A stretch of 64,000 nucleotides of DNA from Roseiarcus sp963805295 (GTDB taxonomy: Bacteria > Pseudomonadota > Alphaproteobacteria > Rhizobiales > Beijerinckiaceae): contig CAWDTW010000106.1 of NCBI GenBank assembly GCA_963805295.1, forward strand, positions 1 through 64,000, written 5' to 3'. This document shows, in pieces, positions 62,486 to 64,000 of this stretch. Made by a program: the position numbers and the translations under genes. Numbering within the stretch: the stretch's first letter is position 1; each line of letters starts with the position of its first letter. The notes below the pieces were generated by a model. That model searched no databases. It worked only from the letters and a program-made list of their open reading frames with translations, and was not told where the DNA came from.

Positions 62486-64000
62486 TCACTCCGGCGGCTC
62501 GAGCACGTCGCGGCCCACGCGGATCTCGGCGCTCGACCCTTCGAAGTCCGATCCGACCGGCTCGGCTCGCCCACCCAGATGCCGGGCCAGGAAGGCCTCG
62601 GCGAGCGCGTGGTAGGCGAGCGCGTTCTCGGGCCGCTTGAAACCGTGGCCCTCGTCGGGGAAGACGACGTAGGTCACCGGCAGACCATGCTTCTGCATCG
62701 CGGCGACGATTTCGTCGCTCTGCGCCAGGGTGCAGCGCACGTCGTTCGCTCCGTGGGCGATCAGCATCGGTTTGCGAATGCGGTCGGCTCGGCCGAGCGG
62801 CGAGCGGGAGCGCAAGAATTTGCGGCCCTCCGGCGTGCGCGGGTCGCCGTAGCGCCGGTAGAACTGCGCCAGGAAATCCGCCCAATAGGGCGGGAGGCTT
62901 TCCACAAGCGTCATGAGGTCGGTCGCTCCGACGATCGGCAGAGCGCAGCAGAAGACGTCGGGCGTAAAGGTCGCGGCGACGAAGGCGGCGTAGCCGCCGT
63001 AAGAACCGCCCATGACCGCGATCTTGTCGCGCCGGGCGAAGCCTTTGCGAACCGCCCATTCGACGGCGTCGATCAGGTCGTCGTGGATCTTGCCGGCGTG
63101 CTCCCGATCGCCGGCGTTGACGAAGGCTTTTCCGAATCCGACCGAAGCGCGGTAATTGACGTTGAGGACCGCATAGCCGCGATTGGCGAGCCATTGGCGC
63201 TCCCGGTCGTAGCCGTAAGAATCGCGGCTCCAGGGACCGCCGTGAACGAAGAGGACCGTCGGCAGGGGACTGCGGGGACGGCTCGACGGTTCGTCGGCCG
63301 GCAGGGTCACGTAGCAGACGAGGTCGAGTCCGTCGCGGGACTTGACGACCGCGGGCTGGGTCCCCGCCAGCCGGTAGGGCTCGAGATCCGGCCGGGCGCT
63401 GAACAATTCCCGGATCGCGGCCGCGTCGCGGTCGATGAGATGATAGCGCGGAGGCCGGCGCGGCCCGTGCACGGCGATCGTCCAGAGCCTTTCGTCGGCG
63501 CTGGCGCTCACGCGGGTGAATTCGCAGTCGGGCGCGGCGGCGCGGATCATGGCGATGGTCCTCGCCGCGCTCCTGTCGAGCGCAATCCATTCCTGCCGAA
63601 GATAAACCGCGCTGGCGGCCTGGATGTCGAACGTGCGCTGGTCCGGGATCGCATCGACGATATCTGCGCGCGGATGCTCGGCGAGCACCGTTTCGTCTCC
63701 GCTCGTCATGTCGATCGCGACCAGCGCCGACCTGTCGCGCCCGATCGACGAGCGGGCGAACAGCTTTGCCCCGCTCCGGTCGAAGTTTAGGAAAGCCGTG
63801 CCGAATTGATCGTCGAACGGGATGAGGCGCCACGGCTCCGGCCGGCCTGTCTCCATCCTGTAGACCTGCCGGGCGCCCTTGGCCGCTTCGTTCCTGGCGG
63901 CGAGCCGCATTCCCCCCTGCCGGTCGAAACCAAACCAGCCGAAGCCCTCCGTATTTTCATAGACGAGTTCGCGCTCTCCGGAAGCCGGTTCGACCGACCA
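62486..64000 (-). CDS. S9-family (prolyl oligopeptidase-like) serine peptidase, 5' end outside the window
   Basis: At least 504 residues; the frame is open to the window edge. N-terminal beta-propeller part (YENTEGFGWFGFDRQGG; WTIAVHGPRRPPRYHLIDRD), then an alpha/beta hydrolase domain: oxyanion region PTVLFVHGGPWSRDSYG, nucleophile in GGSYGGYAAF, Asp in IAHGANDVRC and His in PDEGHGFKRPENAL. Such enzymes cleave short peptides or act as acyl-aminoacyl peptidases. The stop is TGA at 62486-62488. Confidence 0.92.
   Translation of the reverse strand, partial: WSVEPASGERELVYENTEGFGWFGFDRQGGMRLAARNEAAKGARQVYRMETGRPEPWRLIPFDDQFGTAFLNFDRSGAKLFARSSIGRDRSALVAIDMTSGDETVLAEHPRADIVDAIPDQRTFDIQAASAVYLRQEWIALDRSAARTIAMIRAAAPDCEFTRVSASADERLWTIAVHGPRRPPRYHLIDRDAAAIRELFSARPDLEPYRLAGTQPAVVKSRDGLDLVCYVTLPADEPSSRPRSPLPTVLFVHGGPWSRDSYGYDRERQWLANRGYAVLNVNYRASVGFGKAFVNAGDREHAGKIHDDLIDAVEWAVRKGFARRDKIAVMGGSYGGYAAFVAATFTPDVFCCALPIVGATDLMTLVESLPPYWADFLAQFYRRYGDPRTPEGRKFLRSRSPLGRADRIRKPMLIAHGANDVRCTLAQSDEIVAAMQKHGLPVTYVVFPDEGHGFKRPENALAYHALAEAFLARHLGGRAEPVGSDFEGSSAEIRVGRDVLEPPE

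Noticed and set aside
1..64000. tRNA or rRNA genes
   Set aside because: I looked for T-loop motifs of the GTTCGANTC type and for rRNA-like segments; the few matches (for example near 6927 and 9513) lie inside coding sequence and have no cloverleaf.

Overview
The window looks like chromosomal DNA of a GC-rich alphaproteobacterium of the order Hyphomicrobiales (Rhizobiales), probably near the Beijerinckiaceae/Methylocystaceae. The clues are a DivK regulator beside a DUF3572 gene and a dinB start, the ErpA / dGTPase / ArgS / SPOR / NagZ block, DUF6481, Zur with ZnuACB, and TatABC next to serS. This placement is inference from gene content, not a database match. I see no rRNA, tRNA or CRISPR array.

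Layout. 0-4 kb: arylsulfatase and aquaporin. 4-11.5 kb: a FUSC-type efflux gene, a DUF433/DUF5615 toxin-antitoxin pair whose antitoxin is split by an IS630 element, an IS1595 remnant and a 3-hydroxybutyrate oligomer hydrolase. 12.8-18.9 kb: housekeeping block erpA, dgt, argS, SPOR, nagZ. 18.9-25 kb: divK, DUF3572, truncated dinB, ctaA, DUF2189, DUF6481, hom. 25-32.4 kb: VOC protein, small secreted protein, DUF4239, the zinc regulon zur/znuACB with a Zur box, and recJ. 32.6-44.4 kb: LysR/SDR pair, a MarR-controlled EmrAB pump, SDR genes and a flavoprotein; one SDR gene is split by an ISAzo13-like element that itself carries a group II intron. 44.4-50.4 kb: tag, ParDE, RES/DUF2384, three copies of an old-yellow-enzyme 3' fragment, a glycerophosphodiesterase and RidA. 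50.6-55.3 kb: tatABC, an EamA transporter and serS. 55.7-62.4 kb: HicAB, tandem repeats, a lower-GC gene island and an IS4-type composite transposon. 62.5 kb to the end: an S9 peptidase running off the window.

Accessory DNA is layered into a normal backbone, and several insertions can be undone on paper: removing the IS630, the ISAzo13-like element, the group II intron or the IS4 composite restores a reading frame or a terminator palindrome. The most unusual signals are (i) a 36-38 bp double-hairpin element in three copies, one nested inside a larger palindrome within a glycerophosphodiesterase gene; (ii) an AT-rich in-frame segment of about 90 codons with an R-x4-H motif inside serS; (iii) CAGGGA motifs at helix-phased spacings (11, 21, 22, 31 bp) at four intergenic loci; and (iv) a two-locus intergenic module with a conserved promoter.

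Caution: more than a dozen genes, including argS, recJ and serS, carry one-base indels, many in short homopolymers and some mutually compensating. This looks more like uncorrected sequencing error than gene decay, so frameshifted genes are described as whole genes with the break noted.
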